In this document: piece after piece, positions 25,553 to 34,882 of the stretch
Layout: the number at the start of each line of letters is the position of its first letter
Numbering within the stretch: position 1 is the first letter of the stretch
Assembly (NCBI GenBank): GCA_963850345.1
Contig: CAWKKW010000003.1
Location: 310,001-374,000 of the forward strand
Direction of reading: 5' to 3'
Source: CAWKKW01 sp963850345
GTDB lineage: Bacteria > Acidobacteriota > Terriglobia > Terriglobales > Acidobacteriaceae
Length of the DNA: 64,000 bases
Program-made: the position numbers and the translations under genes
The notes under the pieces: generated by a model
Database searches by the model: none
What the model was told of the DNA's origin: nothing
Seen by the model: the letters and a program-made list of their open reading frames with translations, nothing else

Positions 25553-28021
25553 TTACAGCTTCAACTCGACAATGGTGGCGCCGGCGCCGCCTTCGTTCTG
25601 CTCGGCCTCGGCGACGGTCGCGACCTGCGGCTGGTGTTCAAGCCAGGCCCGCAGGGCACGCCGGAGTACGCCCATGCCGGTGCCGTGTATGATGCGGATC
25701 CGCGGCAGGCCGGCGAGAAAAGCGCGGTCGAGGAATTTCTGAACCTCGTCAGTGGCTTCGTCGACGGTGCGGCCAATGACCTTCAATTCCCAGCTCATGT
25801 TCTCGTCGGGATTGGCGACGGAGACGGAGACGCCGCGACCGCGAGCCGCCTGAAGAGGCGTAAGGGCAGGAGCGGGCGAGCTGCGGATGACCTCGGCGAT
25901 GTCGTCGCGGGGAATGCGCATCTTCATTGGGCCGATGGCGACTTCAAAAGTGTTCTCGTCGACCTGGCGCTGGACGATCGCGGTCTTTCCCAGCGATTTG
26001 AGTTTGACCGAATCTCCGGCGACCACATGGCGGACGATGTGCGGCTGGGAGTGGGCATCGCCGCGATCGGCGCCGGTGTGGTTGGCGACCACGGAGGAGT
26101 TGAACTGTTCGCTGAACTCGCGGCGCAGGCGGGCGATACGGCGTTCGGCTTCTTTGGAGAGCTTCTGCTGGGCGGCGCGGTCGTCGATGACGCGGACGGT
26201 TTCGCGGGCCTGGTATTCAAAATCTTTGATCAGGGATTGCAGCTTCTGCTCCATCTCGCGGACCTTGGTGCGCCACTCTTTCATGCCTTCAGTTTCGAGG
26301 CGGTTTTTCTCGCGAGCCACTTCGGATTCGCGTTCGCGGAGGGTGGCGCGTTCGGCGGCGACGGCTTCAAGTTGGGAGTGGAGTTCGTCAAGGAAGCGCG
26401 CGATGTCAAGGGTCTGGGTGTTGAGGTGGTCGCGGGCGGACTGGATGATTTCGGGATTCAACCCGATGCGGGAGGCGATGTTGATGCCAGCGGAGGCACC
26501 GGGAACGCCGAGTCGCAGCGCGTAGGTGGGGGCAAGGGTGCGTTCGTCAAAGCCGACGGCGGCATTGAGCACGCCGGGAGTGTTGACGCCGTAGACCTTG
26601 AGCGACGTGTGGTGGGTGGAGATGAGGGTCCAGGCGCGGCGGTCGAGGAAATGTTCGGCAATGGCAACGGCGAGGGCGGCGCCTTCTTCGGGGTCGGTGG
26701 CGGAGCCGAGTTCGTCGAGGAGCACGAGCGTTGTCGAGCCGGCGAGGTGGGAGATGCGGTCGAGGTTCACGATGTGGGCGGAGAAGGTGGAGAGGTTCTG
26801 CTCGATGGACTGGGAGTCACCGATGTCCGCCAGCATGCTGGTGAAGAGCGGAAAGGTGGCCTGCTCCGCGGGCACGGGGATGCCGGACTGGGCCAGGATG
26901 GACAGCAGTCCGGTGGTCTTAAGGCCAACGGTCTTGCCGCCGGTGTTAGGGCCGCTGATGATGAGCTGTCGATCGCTCGAGGTGAGCTGAAGGCTGATGG
27001 GCACGATGGCTCCGCCCTGGTGACGCAGCCGCTTCTCGAGCAAAGGGTGGCGGGCCTGGGTGAGCACCAGTTCGGGTAGTTCGTTGTCGGAGAAGCGCGG
27101 GCGGATGCACTGGAATTCTTCCGCGAAGCGGCCGCGGATGACCAGCGATTCCACTTCGGCGAGGACCTGAGCACCGGCGGCGATGGTGGTGGACTGCGCG
27201 CCGATCTGGCGGGTCATGGCGAGGAAGATGCGGTGGATTTCAGCTTGTTCTTCCTCGAGCATGCGGACGAGTTCGTTGTTCTGCTCGATGGTTTCGAGGG
27301 GCTCGACGTAGACGGTCTGGCCGCTGGAGCTGGCGCCGTGAACGACGCCGGGTACGCGCCGCTTTTGTTCGGCCTTGATGGGGATCACGAAGCGTTCGCC
27401 GCGGATGGTGATGAGCTCGTCCTGGGTGCTGCCTCCCTCGGCGAGCCGGCGCAGCATGTGGCGAAGGCTCTCTTCAATGTGGCGCTGCTGGCGCTCGATC
27501 TCGCGGCGGATGCGGCGCAGCTCCGGAGAGGCATCGTCGGCGAGTGTGCCGTCGGGGAGAAATCGGGTCCTCAGCGTCTGGGCCAGGGCCGGGAGGGTGG
27601 AGGCCATGAGCGATGCGGTGAGGGAGACGAGTTCGTCGATGCGGCCGTTGATGGCGTCGGGAGGCGTGCGAATGAGCTCGATCCAGCCGGTGATGTCGTC
27701 CATGAGACGCAGCAGGTCGCGAATCTCTTCGGACTCAAGGGCCGCGCCTTCGATACGGGACCTGGCCAGCATCTGGGTGGGATCGAAGAGTGAGCCGAGG
27801 GAGACGGAGACGCCTTGGCGGAGCAGGAGGCGCATTTCGGCGACCAGGTTGTGCTGGCGTTCGAGCCAGGAGAGATCGGTGGACGGATTGAGGGCCAGAA
27901 CCCAGGCGCGGCCGATGGGGGACAGAGAATAGCCGGCGAGCAGATCGAGGAAGCGGTCCCACTCGAGGGAGCTTCGACTACAATCGGCGACCAAGGACGG
28001 AATGGGGTCTAAGAGCGGCAC
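25553..28021 (-). CDS. mutS2: MutS2 ATPase/endonuclease
   Basis: An 822-residue MutS2. After core and lever domains, the ATPase has ISGPNTGGKTVGLKT (Walker A), the TLVLLDELGSATDPEEG Walker B/signature stretch and the STHHTSLKVY H-loop. A coiled-coil KOW-like linker with many Arg/Glu residues follows. The C-terminal Smr nuclease domain includes VIGRTVDEATDEVQKFL and RIIHGTGMGVLRRAL. MutS2 lacks the mismatch-recognition domain; in bacteria it is linked to suppression of recombination and to ribosome rescue by splitting collided ribosomes. Gene appears complete. Confidence 0.96.
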   Translation of the reverse strand: MPLLDPIPSLVADCSRSSLEWDRFLDLLAGYSLSPIGRAWVLALNPSTDLSWLERQHNLVAEMRLLLRQGVSVSLGSLFDPTQMLARSRIEGAALESEEIRDLLRLMDDITGWIELIRTPPDAINGRIDELVSLTASLMASTLPALAQTLRTRFLPDGTLADDASPELRRIRREIERQQRHIEESLRHMLRRLAEGGSTQDELITIRGERFVIPIKAEQKRRVPGVVHGASSSGQTVYVEPLETIEQNNELVRMLEEEQAEIHRIFLAMTRQIGAQSTTIAAGAQVLAEVESLVIRGRFAEEFQCIRPRFSDNELPELVLTQARHPLLEKRLRHQGGAIVPISLQLTSSDRQLIISGPNTGGKTVGLKTTGLLSILAQSGIPVPAEQATFPLFTSMLADIGDSQSIEQNLSTFSAHIVNLDRISHLAGSTTLVLLDELGSATDPEEGAALAVAIAEHFLDRRAWTLISTHHTSLKVYGVNTPGVLNAAVGFDERTLAPTYALRLGVPGASAGINIASRIGLNPEIIQSARDHLNTQTLDIARFLDELHSQLEAVAAERATLRERESEVAREKNRLETEGMKEWRTKVREMEQKLQSLIKDFEYQARETVRVIDDRAAQQKLSKEAERRIARLRREFSEQFNSSVVANHTGADRGDAHSQPHIVRHVVAGDSVKLKSLGKTAIVQRQVDENTFEVAIGPMKMRIPRDDIAEVIRSSPAPALTPLQAARGRGVSVSVANPDENMSWELKVIGRTVDEATDEVQKFLDRAFLAGLPRIRIIHGTGMGVLRRALRAWLEHQPQVATVAEAEQNEGGAGATIVELKL

Positions 28022-28147
28022 AATTCGATGGTAACGCGGCGAAGGCAGGGTGGGCCGAGGGTGGGTTTCAGCGGACTGGAAGCTGCGCGGGTGGGCAGGG
28101 CGTGGGTCGATCTCTCACGAAGTTAACTTTCGACAGAAGAGGCCGTC

Positions 28148-28549
28148 GTGAAACGTGAACGGATGTTGCAAATCTTCTTGAGTGTGCTGGGAGTTCTGTT
28201 TATCGCACTGCTCTACCCGCTCTTTGCTGATCTATGGCACGCGAATTGGCTGGTGAAGATGCATAACGAAACCGAGCCGATGTTTCTCAGTTTCTTCATC
28301 GTACTCGGCCCCTTTCTGCTGCTTGCTGCCAGAAACCCATCGGCGCATCGGTCGCTGATTGCCTTTACGGCCTGGTGGAACCTGGGGCATGGCGCCGTAA
28401 TGGCCATCGAGACTGTGCAAGCCTGGAATCGCGGAGTTCATCGGAACTTTGCGGACGTTGTAATCGTCGGTTCCATAGGCTTGATTTTGCTGGCGCTCTC
28501 ACCCTCGCCGCGTAACCAAAGTACGGCCGTTTCGCATGGACTTGGATGA
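28148..28549 (+). CDS. DUF6632 membrane protein
   Basis: A 133-residue protein started at GTG 28148 with AGAAGAG upstream. Four hydrophobic segments are visible: MLQIFLSVLGVLFIALLYPL, MFLSFFIVLGPFLLLAARNP, LIAFTAWWNLGHGAVMAIE and ADVVIVGSIGLILLALSP. The phrase LLLAARNPSAHRSLIAFTAW is typical of the small DUF6632 family, whose function is unknown. Single gene with no obvious operon partners. Confidence 0.75.
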   Translation: MKRERMLQIFLSVLGVLFIALLYPLFADLWHANWLVKMHNETEPMFLSFFIVLGPFLLLAARNPSAHRSLIAFTAWWNLGHGAVMAIETVQAWNRGVHRNFADVVIVGSIGLILLALSPSPRNQSTAVSHGLG

Positions 28550-28765
28550 TGAGGGCAGAAAACACAGGCGCCATTCGAAACGGCTGAGAACGGGAGCGAC
28601 CGGTTGCATCTTCTCTAAATCTTCTGAGTTGAGTTTCGTAACGACGTCGCACATGGGCCGGCTGTGTAGTGACGGGATGGAACCGCGTGATGGCAAACGG
28701 CGTAGATTCTGGTAGCAGGTTGTGGAACTTCAACAAAAGAGAAACCCGAACCCCGAGGAGGACAC

Positions 28766-29332
28766 ATGTATTGCAGTGGATGCGGACAGCAGGTCGACCC
28801 GAATGTGCAGATGTGCCCTCAATGCGGCAGGCCGGTAGCAGTAGCAGCGGTAGCGGCAGGACCCGTGCCGCAGGGAATGCCAGGGCAGCCGGTGTACGCA
28901 CCGCGGCCCTATGACCGGGTGCGTCGGCACCTGCAAACGGTGGGTATTCTCTGGGTGGTGTTTGCTATCTGGAGCACACTGCAGTGGTTGCTGGCGGCGA
29001 GCTTCCTCGCGGGTATGTTCGGCCACCGCTGGGGTGGCGGCAATGGGCCATTCGGGGACAACTTTCCTTTCGGACATATGGCCTGGTTTGTGCCGTTCAT
29101 TACCGCGATCGTGCTGGTGAGGGCAGCACTCTCACTGGTGACCGGTCTGGCGCTGTTGCGACGGGCTCCGTGGGGAAGAACGCTGGCGCTAGTGACCGCT
29201 TTCCTGACGCTGATCAAGCCGATCACCGGCACAATTCTCGCGATCTACACGCTTTGGGCGCTCCTGCCGGCGTATTCGGGGGCGGAGTATGAGCAGATCA
29301 GCGCGGCTTCCGAGATCGGCCTGCCGAGGTAA
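28766..29332 (+). CDS. Zinc-ribbon membrane protein
   Basis: A 188-residue protein starting with a zinc ribbon (MYCSGCGQQVDPNVQMCPQC; two CxxC pairs) at residues 3-20, then a flexible Ala/Pro/Gly segment and about four membrane helices (TVGILWVVFAIWSTLQWLLA, WFVPFITAIVLVRAALSLV, TLALVTAFLTLIKPITG, TILAIYTLWALLP). The ATG at 28766 follows GAGGAGGAC. Zinc-ribbon plus transmembrane proteins are frequent in Acidobacteria; function unknown. Confidence 0.78.
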   Translation: MYCSGCGQQVDPNVQMCPQCGRPVAVAAVAAGPVPQGMPGQPVYAPRPYDRVRRHLQTVGILWVVFAIWSTLQWLLAASFLAGMFGHRWGGGNGPFGDNFPFGHMAWFVPFITAIVLVRAALSLVTGLALLRRAPWGRTLALVTAFLTLIKPITGTILAIYTLWALLPAYSGAEYEQISAASEIGLPR

Positions 29333-29395
29333 GACGGATGCTAGCGGGTCATTTCGCCGCGGAGGCAGGGTTCCAGGTTGATTTGGGCTGTGCTC

Positions 29396-29401
29396 TAGAA
29401 T
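29396..29401 (+). promoter_or_regulatory. -10 element of a possibly leaderless hemB transcript
   Basis: TAGAAT at 29396-29401 lies 6 bases before the hemB ATG at 29408. If used, transcription would begin at or next to the start codon. No good -35 box and no clear ribosome-binding site are visible. Confidence 0.4.
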
Positions 29402-29407
29402 GAAGCG

Positions 29408-30397
29408 ATGGATTACCCCATCACTCGCTTGCGGCGATTGCGACGTTCTGAACCCATGCGTTCCCTGGTGCGCGAGACGCATCTGCAGCCGGGCGCGCTC
29501 ATCTACCCGATGTTTCTCTGCCCGGGCGAAGGTGTGCGGCGGGAGATCAGTTCCATGCCTGGGGTGTTCAACCTGTCGGTAGACGAAGCTGCGAAAGAGG
29601 CAGAGACGGCGGCCAAGCTGGGAGTGGGCGGGCTGCTGCTGTTTGGCCTGCCGGAAACGAAGGATGAGGAAGCAACCGGAGCCTGGGCCGAGGACGGGAT
29701 TGTGCAGCAGGCGCTGCGGGCCTTCAAGGGCAACCGGGCGCTGGACAGCCTGCTGATGATCGCGGATGTCTGCCTGTGCGAGTACACCTCGCATGGTCAC
29801 TGCGGAGTGGTGAAGCGGACGGGCGATTCCTACGAGATTGAAAATGACTCCACCGTCGATATCCTGGCGCGAACCGCGGTGTCACTGGCGCAGGCGGGCG
29901 CGGACATCGTAGCGCCGTCAGACATGATGGATGGCAGGGTAGCGGGGATTCGAGACGAATTGGATGTGGCGGGACTGGAGCACACGCCGATTTTGTCGTA
30001 TGCGTCGAAGTTCGCGTCGGCGTTTTATGGTCCGTTTCGCGAGGCGGCCGACTCGGCGCCGCAATTCGGCGATCGGCGCAGCTACCAGATGGACGGAGCC
30101 AACTTGCGCGAGGCGATGCGCGAGATCGAGTTGGACCTGGCGGAGGGCGCGGACATGATCCTGATGAAGCCGGCGATGCCGTATCTGGACGTGATCCACG
30201 CGGCGAGAGAGCGCTTCGATGTGCCGCTGGGGGCGTACCAGGTTTCGGGAGAGTATTCGATGCTGCAGGCCGCCTTCACGAAGGGATGGCTGGAGCCGAA
30301 GCGCGCAATGCTGGAATCGCTGATCTCGATACGGCGAGCCGGGGCTGGGTTTATCGTGACCTACTTCGCGAAGGAAGCGGCGCAGGCGCTGGCGTAG
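29408..30397 (+). CDS. hemB: Delta-aminolevulinic acid dehydratase (porphobilinogen synthase)
   Basis: HemB joins two 5-aminolevulinate molecules to porphobilinogen in tetrapyrrole synthesis, in the cytoplasm. The 329-residue protein has the zinc-site cysteines in ADVCLCEYTSHGHCG, the first Schiff-base lysine in ILSYASKFASAFYGPFREA and the second in ILMKPAMPYLDVI. SDMMDGRVAGIRDEL and ADSAPQFGDRRSYQMD are further family landmarks. The cysteine-rich site marks the zinc-dependent class. It is probably transcribed from its own promoter immediately upstream. Confidence 0.97.
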   Translation: MDYPITRLRRLRRSEPMRSLVRETHLQPGALIYPMFLCPGEGVRREISSMPGVFNLSVDEAAKEAETAAKLGVGGLLLFGLPETKDEEATGAWAEDGIVQQALRAFKGNRALDSLLMIADVCLCEYTSHGHCGVVKRTGDSYEIENDSTVDILARTAVSLAQAGADIVAPSDMMDGRVAGIRDELDVAGLEHTPILSYASKFASAFYGPFREAADSAPQFGDRRSYQMDGANLREAMREIELDLAEGADMILMKPAMPYLDVIHAARERFDVPLGAYQVSGEYSMLQAAFTKGWLEPKRAMLESLISIRRAGAGFIVTYFAKEAAQALA

Positions 30398-30621
30398 CGG
30401 CCGGTTTGCATCTCTCTTCCGTTTTGCGTGTCCGTACCGTGTTCGCCTCACCGTACCGGTTTGCATCCTTGAAGCCATAAAGAACATCTTGCAAGGGGCA
30501 TGCCCCCGACTCATCCGGACGCCGCGCGTTGCTCGCGTAGAATGGAATGTTTGGGTGAGGGCGGTCAGGGCACCCGAAACCAGCCCGAATCACATCAGGC
30601 ATTTCTCGAACGGAGCTTTCC

Positions 30622-32061
30622 TTGGCAGAAACGATTTACGACGTAGCAATCATCGGCGGCGGGCCGGCTGGGTACACTGCGGCCATTCGCGCCGGACAAT
30701 ATGGTTTGAAGGTCGCGCTGATCGAGGTGACCGAGAAACTCGGCGGAACCTGCCTGCACTGGGGGTGCATTCCGACCAAGTCGCTGCTCTTCAACGCCGA
30801 GATCTGGGATCACCTGAAGCATGCCAAGGAGTACGGCATCGAGGGCGTTGGCGACGGGGTCAAGGTGAACTGGGGGACCGTGCTGCAGCGGAAGAACGCC
30901 ATTATCACCAAACATGTGAAGGGCCTCGACTTCCTGATGCGGAAGAACAAGGTGACCGTCGTTCAGGGATACGGACGGCTGACTGGTCCGGCTAAAGACG
31001 GCATTCATACGGTCGAGGTCTCCGCAGGGGGCGACGGCGGGAGCAAGGGCAAGGCGTCCACCGTGAAGGCGAAGAACGTGCTGCTGGCGACGGGCTCCGA
31101 CGCCAAGATGCTGCCCGGGCTGACGGTGGATCCGCGCGTGTTGACCAACATCGAAATTCTCGGGATTGACCAGATTCCCAAGTCGCTGATCGTGATTGGC
31201 GCGGGCGCAGTGGGCGTGGAGTTCGGCAGCATTTTTAACAGCTTTGGCACGGAGATCACGATTGTCGAGTACCTGACGCGGCTGGTGCCGAACGAAGACG
31301 ACGACGTCAGCAAGGAGCTCGCCAGAAGTTTCCGGAAGCGCGGAATCGACATCAACGTTGGCGCCAAGGTGGAGAAGGTGGAGCTGAGCGAGGGCGGCGT
31401 GAAAGTCACGTTTACTGCGTCGGATGGGAAGACGGTGGTCAAGGAGGCGGAGAAGGTGCTGGTGGCGGTAGGGCGTTCGCCGCGGACCCAGGACATCGGC
31501 CTCGAGAAGACCAAGATCAAGCCGGAGCGCGGATTCATCAAGACGGACCAGTGGCAGCAGACCGACGAGCCGGGCGTTTTCGCGATTGGCGATATCGTCG
31601 CCGGGTTGCCGCAGCTGGCGCACGTGGGCGCGATGGCGGGCATGGTGGTGGCGGCGAAGATTGCCGGGAAGTATGCGCGGCCGATCAAGCGCAACCGGAT
31701 TCCGGGCTGCACCTATACCGAGCCGCAGATTGGCAGCGTGGGCTTGACCGAGGCGCAGGCGAAGGAGCAGGGCCACCAGATCAAGATCGGCAAGTTTCCA
31801 TTCACGGCTAATTCGAAGGCTTCGATCGTGGGATCGCACGACGGGTTTATCAAGATCGTCGCGGATGCGAAGCTGGGCGAGATACTCGGTGTGCACATCA
31901 TTGGACCGCAAGCGACGGAGCTGATTGCCGAAGCAGTGACATCGATGGAACTCGAAGCCACGGTGGAAGAGATGATGTTCACAATTCACGCTCACCCGAC
32001 GCTCGCGGAAGCCATGCTGGACGGTTTCGGCAGCGTGGAAGGCATGGCGATCAACGCCTAA
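30622..32061 (+). CDS. lpdA: Dihydrolipoamide dehydrogenase (E3)
   Basis: The flavoprotein that re-oxidises dihydrolipoyl groups of 2-oxo acid dehydrogenase complexes. The 479-residue protein starts at TTG 30622 with CGGAG upstream. It has the FAD dinucleotide motif IIGGGPAGYTAA, the redox disulfide in GGTCLHWGCIPTKSLL, the NAD-binding GAGAVGVEFGS, FAIGDIVAG, and the active-site HPTLAEA near the C-terminus. It precedes lipB and the E2 gene on the same strand, making a lipoate-centred block. Two stretches are longer than usual: the loop SAGGDGGSKGKAS around residue 135 looks like an insertion. Confidence 0.95.
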   Translation: MAETIYDVAIIGGGPAGYTAAIRAGQYGLKVALIEVTEKLGGTCLHWGCIPTKSLLFNAEIWDHLKHAKEYGIEGVGDGVKVNWGTVLQRKNAIITKHVKGLDFLMRKNKVTVVQGYGRLTGPAKDGIHTVEVSAGGDGGSKGKASTVKAKNVLLATGSDAKMLPGLTVDPRVLTNIEILGIDQIPKSLIVIGAGAVGVEFGSIFNSFGTEITIVEYLTRLVPNEDDDVSKELARSFRKRGIDINVGAKVEKVELSEGGVKVTFTASDGKTVVKEAEKVLVAVGRSPRTQDIGLEKTKIKPERGFIKTDQWQQTDEPGVFAIGDIVAGLPQLAHVGAMAGMVVAAKIAGKYARPIKRNRIPGCTYTEPQIGSVGLTEAQAKEQGHQIKIGKFPFTANSKASIVGSHDGFIKIVADAKLGEILGVHIIGPQATELIAEAVTSMELEATVEEMMFTIHAHPTLAEAMLDGFGSVEGMAINA

Positions 32062-32132
32062 TCTTTCAGCCGCGGGGCAGGCCACGCGCTTGCCTCGCGC
32101 TCTCGTTTTGAATCCACGCAGCGGCGGACCGT

Positions 32133-32972
32133 ATGCTGTCACTTCTTCAACTCGGCCGCATCGATTATGGTACGGCGCTCGAACTGCAGCGAACGCTGGT
32201 CGAGTTGCGGCACCAGGAGCGCATCGGAAATGTGCTGCTGCTGCTGGAACACCCACCAGTACTCACACTGGGCCGGAATGCATCGCGCAGCAACATCGTG
32301 GCGAGCGATGCGTTGCTCGCCGGTCGCGGAGTACAGGTGCACGAGATCAATCGCGGCGGAGATGTGACGTATCACGGGCCGGGGCAGTTGGTTGGATACC
32401 CGATTCTTGACCTGCGAAGTTTTTCTCCGCGCCTCGGGGCGGTGGACTATGTACGGCTGCTGGAAGAGGTTCTCATCAGAACCTGCGCCGGATACGGCAT
32501 AGCGGCTCAGCGCATCGCGGGACGCACGGGCGTGTGGACGGTGGCGGGCGGCAGTATTCCTGAAAAGAAGATTGCGGCGATCGGGGTCCACATCTCAAGG
32601 GGGATTACTTCGCACGGTTTCGCGTTGAATGTGTCGACCGATCTTCGCGACTTTGAGCTGATTGTTCCCTGCGGCATCACGGACCGGAGCGTGACCAGCC
32701 TGGAACTGGAATCGGCTGCTTCGCCGAACCTGGAACAGGTGGCGAATGCGGTGGCGCGGCAGTTCGGCTATGTGTTCGATGAACAGATACTGGGGCTTGA
32801 GTCGCTGCAGGATCTGTTGGAGCACGAACAGACGGGACGGGATTCAGTGAAGGATTCGGGATCGAATCCAGAGTTGGCAGCGGGGCAGGCGATACCTGCA
32901 GAAGACACTCCGCTGCGCATCCCAAAGGAGCTGAAACAGCTTCGAAGGGAAGAGGACTCCTTGTGGGTGTGA
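32133..32972 (+). CDS. lipB: Lipoyl(octanoyl) transferase LipB
   Basis: LipB moves octanoyl groups from acyl carrier protein to lipoyl domains, the first step of protein lipoylation. The 279-residue protein has RGGDVTYHGPGQLVGYPI with the catalytic-site surroundings, RTGVWTV and KIAAIGVHISRGITSHGFAL with the conserved lysine; the catalytic cysteine lies in FELIVPCGI. The C-terminal 60 residues after LQDLLEHE extend beyond the usual roughly 215-residue enzyme and look disordered. Its substrate, the two-lipoyl E2, is encoded directly downstream. Confidence 0.95.
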   Translation: MLSLLQLGRIDYGTALELQRTLVELRHQERIGNVLLLLEHPPVLTLGRNASRSNIVASDALLAGRGVQVHEINRGGDVTYHGPGQLVGYPILDLRSFSPRLGAVDYVRLLEEVLIRTCAGYGIAAQRIAGRTGVWTVAGGSIPEKKIAAIGVHISRGITSHGFALNVSTDLRDFELIVPCGITDRSVTSLELESAASPNLEQVANAVARQFGYVFDEQILGLESLQDLLEHEQTGRDSVKDSGSNPELAAGQAIPAEDTPLRIPKELKQLRREEDSLWV

Positions 32973-33073
32973 CGAAGAGGAGCCTGGAGTCAGCGTGCCG
33001 GGCCAAATCACGGTGCCTGCACAACGTTTTATAATCCGGCTTGTGCACGGATGTTTTGAGGGAAAGGGAACAA

Positions 33074-34810
33074 ATGCCGACCGATGTAATCATGCCCCAG
33101 ATGGGCGAGTCGATTTTTGAAGGCACCATCACCAAGTGGCTGAAGAAGCCTGGGGATGCGATCCAGCGCGACGAGCCGCTGTTTGAGATATCGACAGACA
33201 AGGTGGATGCGGAGATTCCTTCACCGGTGGGCGGCGTGTTGAGCGAGATCAAGGTCGCCGAAGGGGCGACGGTTCAGATCAACACGGTGGTGGCTGTTGT
33301 TTCGGAAGATGGAGCGGGAGGCGGGGCCGCGTCCAGCGCACCGAAGGCAGAGACGCCTGCACCTGCACCTCAGGCGGATGGCGCGGCTGCGGCGGCGGAT
33401 TCGAAGGCCGAACCTGCGCAAGCCGTAGCCCCGACGACTGCTGCTCCGACGCCCGATGCTCCGGCACCCGCTGCTCCGGCATCGGATGAGCCCGGGGTTG
33501 AGGTGATCATGCCGCAGATGGGCGAGTCCATCTTTGAGGGCACGATTACTAAGTGGCTGAAGCAGATTGGCGACACAGTCCAGCGCGACGAGCCGCTCTT
33601 CGAGATTTCGACGGACAAGGTGGACGCCGAGATTCCATCGCCGGCTGCGGGCGTGCTGAGCGAGATCAAGGTACAGGCTGGCGCAACGGTACAGATCAGT
33701 ACCGTAGTTGCGGTGATCGGCGGCTCAGCGGCAGGGCAGGGCTCGGCTGCTCCTGCAGCGACAGCAACGAAGGCAGAAGCGCCGAAGTCTGCCGCAGCGG
33801 CACCGGTTGAGGCTGCGAGTGCGGAGGCGTCGCAAGGAGAAAACCTGCGGTCTTCGCCGCTGGTACGGCGCATGGCGAAAGAAAGCAACCTTGACCTGAG
33901 CCAGGTGCCGGGCACCGGGTCCGCGGGACGGATTACGAAGGAAGACGTTGTGCAGTTCCTGGCGCAACAGAAGGAAGGCAAGCCGGCTGCACCTGCTGCG
34001 GTTGCGGCACCGGCTCCGGCTCAGGCCGCGTCTGCGGCGCCAGTAGTGGCTTCCGTGCCTGCCCCAGCTGCTGCCAAACCGGCCGCAGCGGCATCCGGGC
34101 CTGCACCCGGCGACCTGGTTCCGATGTCGCGCATGCGGTCGATCATCGCGCAGCGCATGGTCGAGTCGAAGCGGACCAGCCCGCATGTCCACACGGTATT
34201 CAAGATCGATCTGAGCAAAATTGTGCGGCTGCGTGAAAAGGAGAAAGCGAAGTACGAGCAGCGGAACGGTGTCAAGCTGACCTACATGCCGTTCATCACG
34301 CGCGCGGTGGTGGCCACGTTGCGCAAGATGCCGATCGTGAATGCGTCGATGGAGGGGGATGCAATTCGCTATCACCAGAACGTGAACATCGGAATCGCCG
34401 TGGCCCTCGATTGGGGCTTGATTGTTCCGGTGATCAAGCAGGCCGAAGAGAAGAGCTTCCTGGGAGTGGCGCGGGCGATTGTGGATTTGGCGGAACGCGC
34501 GCGATCGAAGAAGCTCAAGCCGGATGAAGTTGGATCTGGCACCTTCACGATTACGAATCCGGGAATCTTCGGCGAGCAATTTGGAACGCCGATCATCAAT
34601 CAACCGGAGAGCGCCATTCTGGGCGTGGGCGGCTTGTTCAAAGAGCCGACCGTGGTCACGGATGCGAATGGAAATGATGCATTGGCGATTCGAAGCATTA
34701 TCCGGCTCACGCTGGGATTCGATCACCGGATCGTCGACGGAGCGGACGCAGGGAAGTTCATGGCAGAGGTGAAGAAATACCTGGAGAATTGGAACGAAGA
34801 TATCGGCTGA
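33074..34810 (+). CDS. sucB: 2-oxo acid dehydrogenase E2 subunit (dihydrolipoyllysine succinyl/acyltransferase) with two lipoyl domains
   Basis: A 578-residue E2. ATG 33074 is chosen over a GTG at 33041 because GGGAAAGGGA precedes it. Lipoyl domain 1 (residues about 2-77; lipoylated K43 in STDKVDAEIP) and a nearly identical domain 2 (about 144-220) are separated by an Ala/Pro linker. A peripheral-subunit-binding domain follows (SPLVRRMAKESNLDL ... GRITKEDVV). After another Ala/Pro linker, the catalytic domain from about 340 ends with LGFDHRIVDGADAGKFM, carrying the catalytic His and Asp. The type of 2-oxo acid (2-oxoglutarate most likely) is inferred from similarity of style, not proved. No E1 gene is in the window. 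Confidence 0.88.
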   Translation: MPTDVIMPQMGESIFEGTITKWLKKPGDAIQRDEPLFEISTDKVDAEIPSPVGGVLSEIKVAEGATVQINTVVAVVSEDGAGGGAASSAPKAETPAPAPQADGAAAAADSKAEPAQAVAPTTAAPTPDAPAPAAPASDEPGVEVIMPQMGESIFEGTITKWLKQIGDTVQRDEPLFEISTDKVDAEIPSPAAGVLSEIKVQAGATVQISTVVAVIGGSAAGQGSAAPAATATKAEAPKSAAAAPVEAASAEASQGENLRSSPLVRRMAKESNLDLSQVPGTGSAGRITKEDVVQFLAQQKEGKPAAPAAVAAPAPAQAASAAPVVASVPAPAAAKPAAAASGPAPGDLVPMSRMRSIIAQRMVESKRTSPHVHTVFKIDLSKIVRLREKEKAKYEQRNGVKLTYMPFITRAVVATLRKMPIVNASMEGDAIRYHQNVNIGIAVALDWGLIVPVIKQAEEKSFLGVARAIVDLAERARSKKLKPDEVGSGTFTITNPGIFGEQFGTPIINQPESAILGVGGLFKEPTVVTDANGNDALAIRSIIRLTLGFDHRIVDGADAGKFMAEVKKYLENWNEDIG

Positions 34811-34831
34811 TCGCAGGATGGAGCTGGAGAG

Positions 34832-34860
34832 AAAGGGCGGGCGCCATGCCTGCCCTTTTT
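34832..34860 (+). terminator. Intrinsic terminator after the E2 gene
   Basis: AAAGGGC-g-GGC pairs with GCC-t-GCCCTTT around a five-base loop and ends in T residues. It lies 21 bp after the E2 stop and between convergent E2 and purK. Confidence 0.8.
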
Positions 34861-34882
34861 CATTGAGCCGCAGATAGATTCG

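Noticed and set aside
25634..27079. Plus-strand frame of 481 codons over mutS2
   Set aside because: Shadow of mutS2; Gly/Asp/Val-rich and without motifs.
30495..30506. Palindrome GGGGCATGCCCC upstream of lpdA
   Set aside because: Short GC-rich palindrome without clear relation to a promoter; it could be chance in high-GC DNA.
30595..32256. Minus-strand frame of 553 codons over lpdA
   Set aside because: Shadow of lpdA with Arg/His/Leu-rich sequence; the plus-strand gene is unambiguous.
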